A stretch of 64,000 nucleotides of DNA from Streptomyces sp. SAI-127. GTDB lineage: Bacteria > Actinomycetota > Actinomycetes > Streptomycetales > Streptomycetaceae. The stretch spans positions 8,886,501-8,950,500 of the forward strand of contig NZ_JARXYJ010000001.1 of NCBI RefSeq assembly GCF_029894425.1, read 5' to 3'. Below the pieces are notes generated by a model. It did no database searches. It worked only from the letters and a program-made list of their open reading frames with translations, and was not told where the DNA came from. Numbering within the stretch: position 1 is the stretch's first letter; the number at the start of each line of letters is the position of its first letter. The position numbers were made by a program, and so were the translations under genes. This document shows positions 62,128 to 64,000 of the stretch, piece by piece.

Positions 62128-63336
62128 TCAGGCCCGTTCGCCCACAACCGCCGGGTCGTCCAGCACGGCCCGCACCACCGAATGTGCGGCCCCCAGCAGC
62201 GGACCCTCCGAACCCAGGCGGGACACGGACACCGGACAGGCCGGACCCGCCGTGCGCCGGGCCAGCTCGTCCCGCAGGGAGGGCAGCAGCCAGGGCGCGA
62301 GCCCGGCCAGCGCGCCGCCGAGCACAACGGCTTCGGGGTCCAGCAGATTGACCGCCCCGGTCAGCGCGATACCGAGCGCCTCGCCGGCTTCGCGCAGGGC
62401 ACCCCGTACGTCCTCGTCGCCCTCCGCGGCGTGCTCCGCGAGCAGCCCGACCCGGTCCTCGCCCGGCTCCAGGCCGGCCGCCCGCAACACCGCCTCCTCG
62501 CCGGCGTACTGCTCCAGGCAGCCGCGCCCGCCGCACGGACACCGGGGGCCGTCGGGGCGGACCGGCACATGGCCCAGCTCGCCCGCGAAACCGCGGGTGC
62601 CGCGCAGCAGCTGCCCGTCCACCACGAGCGCCGCGCCGATGCCGATCTCCGCCGAGACGTGCAGGAAGTCGTGGGGAGTGCCGTCGCCGAGCCAGAGTTC
62701 GGCCAGCGCGCCGAAGTTGGCCTCGTTGCCCACGGTCAGCGGGAGGTCCTCGGGCAGCAGGGCGCCCAGATCAGTGTCGTGCCAGTCGAGATTCGGGGCC
62801 CGGACGACGGTCCGGGCGTCACGCGCCACCAGACCGGGCACCGCCACCGCGAGGCCCGCGGGCCACAGGCCCTCGGCCTCCGCCTCGGCCACCACCTGGT
62901 GCACCAGGGAGGTGAGTTCCGCGATCACCGGCTCGGGGGAGCGGCCCCGGTTCGCGGCGTACCGCACCACCCGCGAGCGCACCTGCCCGCGCAGATCGAC
63001 CGCGCAGACCGCGAGGTGGTCCACGCCGACCTCGGCGCCTATCCCGGCCGGCCCCCGCCCACTGACCGCGAGCGCGGAGCCCGGCCTGCCGACCCGGCCG
63101 GGACGCTCGGGACCCAGCTCCTCGAGCAGCCCCGAGCGTATGAGCTCGTCGACGAGAGTCGACACCGCGGCCCTGGTCAGCCCGATGCGCGAGGCGACCG
63201 CGGCGCGCGACAGCGGTCCCTCGGCGCTCACGGTGTGCATGACCCGTGCCAGGTTGCGGCGGCGCATGCCCTGCTGGGTGTCGGGCAGGCCACGCCCCGG
63301 ACCCGCCGGGTGGGCGTCGTGCAGCGGTGCCGTCAT
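62128..63336 (-). CDS. ROK-family repressor, probably of xylose catabolism
   Basis: The 402-residue protein starts at ATG 63336. The N-terminal winged helix-turn-helix (LSRAAVASRIGLTRAAVSTLVDELIRSGLLEE) covers about 41-72. The ROK sugar-kinase-like domain follows, with GIGAEVGVDHLAVCAVDLRG, VGNEANFGALAELWLG, SAEIGIGAALVVDGQLLRGTRGFAGELGH and the zinc motif CPCGGRGCLEQY. It begins 7 bp after the xylB stop, so it belongs to that unit. XylR-type ROK repressors use xylose or glucose as inducer; that role here is an inference from context. Confidence 0.88.
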   Translation of the reverse strand: MTAPLHDAHPAGPGRGLPDTQQGMRRRNLARVMHTVSAEGPLSRAAVASRIGLTRAAVSTLVDELIRSGLLEELGPERPGRVGRPGSALAVSGRGPAGIGAEVGVDHLAVCAVDLRGQVRSRVVRYAANRGRSPEPVIAELTSLVHQVVAEAEAEGLWPAGLAVAVPGLVARDARTVVRAPNLDWHDTDLGALLPEDLPLTVGNEANFGALAELWLGDGTPHDFLHVSAEIGIGAALVVDGQLLRGTRGFAGELGHVPVRPDGPRCPCGGRGCLEQYAGEEAVLRAAGLEPGEDRVGLLAEHAAEGDEDVRGALREAGEALGIALTGAVNLLDPEAVVLGGALAGLAPWLLPSLRDELARRTAGPACPVSVSRLGSEGPLLGAAHSVVRAVLDDPAVVGERA

Positions 63337-63343
63337 GCCTCCC

Positions 63344-64000
63344 TCACCCCTCAGAGGTCCCCCGCTCCAGCAGCGGCGCCGCGTCGGAGAGTACCCCGGC
63401 GATCCTGGCCAGCGTCTCGTCGTCCCGCTCCACAGCCCCCAGCACCGGCCCGGCGGCGGTGTTCCAGCGCCGGGCGACCGCGCCCGGGTCCTCGCCGGTG
63501 AGCAGTCCGGCGGCCTGCGCGGCGGCGCCGAGCGCGACCAGTTCCTTGGCCTCGGGCACCTGGACCGGACGCCCCGAGAGCCGCCGTACGGTCTCCTGCC
63601 AGGCGGTGCCCTGAGCGCCGCCGCCGATGAGCAGCAGGGGCGTCGAACGATCCGCGTCCTGGTCGAGCACCAGGTCCAGCGCTCCGAGCAGTGCCTGCAC
63701 GGCGCCGTCGTAGGCCGCCTGGAGGAGCTGGCCGCCGGTGGTGTCGTGGCGAAGGCCGTGCAGTACCCCGGAGGCGTTCGGCAGGTTCGGGGTCCGCTCG
63801 CCGTCCAGGTAGGGCAGCAGGGTGACCCCCGAGACCGGCTCGACGGCCTCGCGGTCCAGGCCCAGCAGCGCCGCGACGCGGTCCACGGCGAGCGTGCAGT
63901 TCAGGGTGCAGGCCAGCGGCAGCCAGTCTCCGTGGGCGTCGGCGAAGCCCGCGACGGTGCCGGTGGGGTCGGTGGGGCGGTGCTTCGAGACGGCGTACAC
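63344..64000 (-). CDS. xylB: xylulokinase, 3' part (5' end outside window)
   Basis: Only the C-terminal 218 or so residues are in the window; the gene starts to the right of it. GVTLLPYLDGERTPNLPNASGVLHGLRHDTTGGQLLQAAYDG and LLLIGGGAQGTAWQETVRRLSGRPVQVPEAKELVALGAAAQAA are diagnostic of the FGGY sugar kinase family, subgroup xylulokinase. It phosphorylates D-xylulose. The ROK gene follows after 7 bp. Confidence 0.92.
   Translation of the reverse strand: MYAVSKHRPTDPTGTVAGFADAHGDWLPLACTLNCTLAVDRVAALLGLDREAVEPVSGVTLLPYLDGERTPNLPNASGVLHGLRHDTTGGQLLQAAYDGAVQALLGALDLVLDQDADRSTPLLLIGGGAQGTAWQETVRRLSGRPVQVPEAKELVALGAAAQAAGLLTGEDPGAVARRWNTAAGPVLGAVERDDETLARIAGVLSDAAPLLERGTSEG

Overview
The window is high-GC actinobacterial chromosome, almost certainly Streptomyces. 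The evidence is the codon bias, the GTG/TTG starts, the purine-rich Shine-Dalgarno sites, a xylanase close to S. lividans XlnA, and several families typical of streptomycetes (DUF5947, DUF6084, DUF6400, DUF6893, DUF7144). All gene names rest on motif recognition by eye; no database search was run.

Layout. 0-1.7 kb: 3' part of a GH63-like glycosidase and a relic of a glutamine-amidotransferase gene. 1.8-8.5 kb: a hypothetical gene, then an Hsp90-like ATPase directly followed by a 977-residue repeat protein, then a secreted EEP-fold hydrolase. 8.5-14.6 kb: a metallophosphoesterase and a xylan-degradation locus (GH62 arabinofuranosidase, GH10 xylanase, feruloyl-esterase-like enzyme, all secreted and all with ricin-type CBM13 modules) with two palindromic CGAA(A/T)GTTTCG boxes in the divergent promoter region. 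15.3-22.1 kb: an SDR, a type II NADH dehydrogenase, cytochrome bd oxidase (cydAB) and a cation/proton antiporter. 22.3-31.4 kb: membrane proteins, gluconokinase, a frameshifted DUF389 gene, a cyclase-family protein, a BrkB-like protein, and a run of GMC oxidoreductase, DUF2252 protein and GH15 glucosidase.

31.6-47.2 kb is one large, mostly overlapping, co-directional block for a high-affinity group 1h [NiFe] hydrogenase. It holds two small ORFs, hypX, hhyS, hhyL, a NifU-like gene, DUF5947 and DUF6084 genes, an unknown 476-residue protein, a maturation protease, a 34-residue microprotein, and hypA-B-F-C-D-E. It is likely to oxidise atmospheric H2 and feed the respiratory chain. hypX points to aerobic synthesis of the active-site CO.

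47.8-57.1 kb is an accessory island. Its left edge is a graveyard of gene relics: an aldehyde dehydrogenase 3' tail, RecT-like phage fragments and an alpha/beta hydrolase fragment. Its centre is a complete lasso-peptide cluster on the minus strand (A, C, B1, B2, D). The 36-residue precursor is too small for ordinary gene calling; its predicted core LLGKHGNDRLILSKN places it in the citrulassin family. The right edge is a pile-up of transposable elements: a MITE-like element, two IS5-type copies separated by exactly three bases, and a broken IS5 transposase.

57.1-64 kb returns to core-type genes: an aldehyde dehydrogenase with its GAF-domain regulator, a TAT-exported amidase, an acetamidase/formamidase, a ROK repressor and the 3' part of xylB. 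The ROK/xylB pair is a metabolic counterpart to the xylanase locus 50 kb away.
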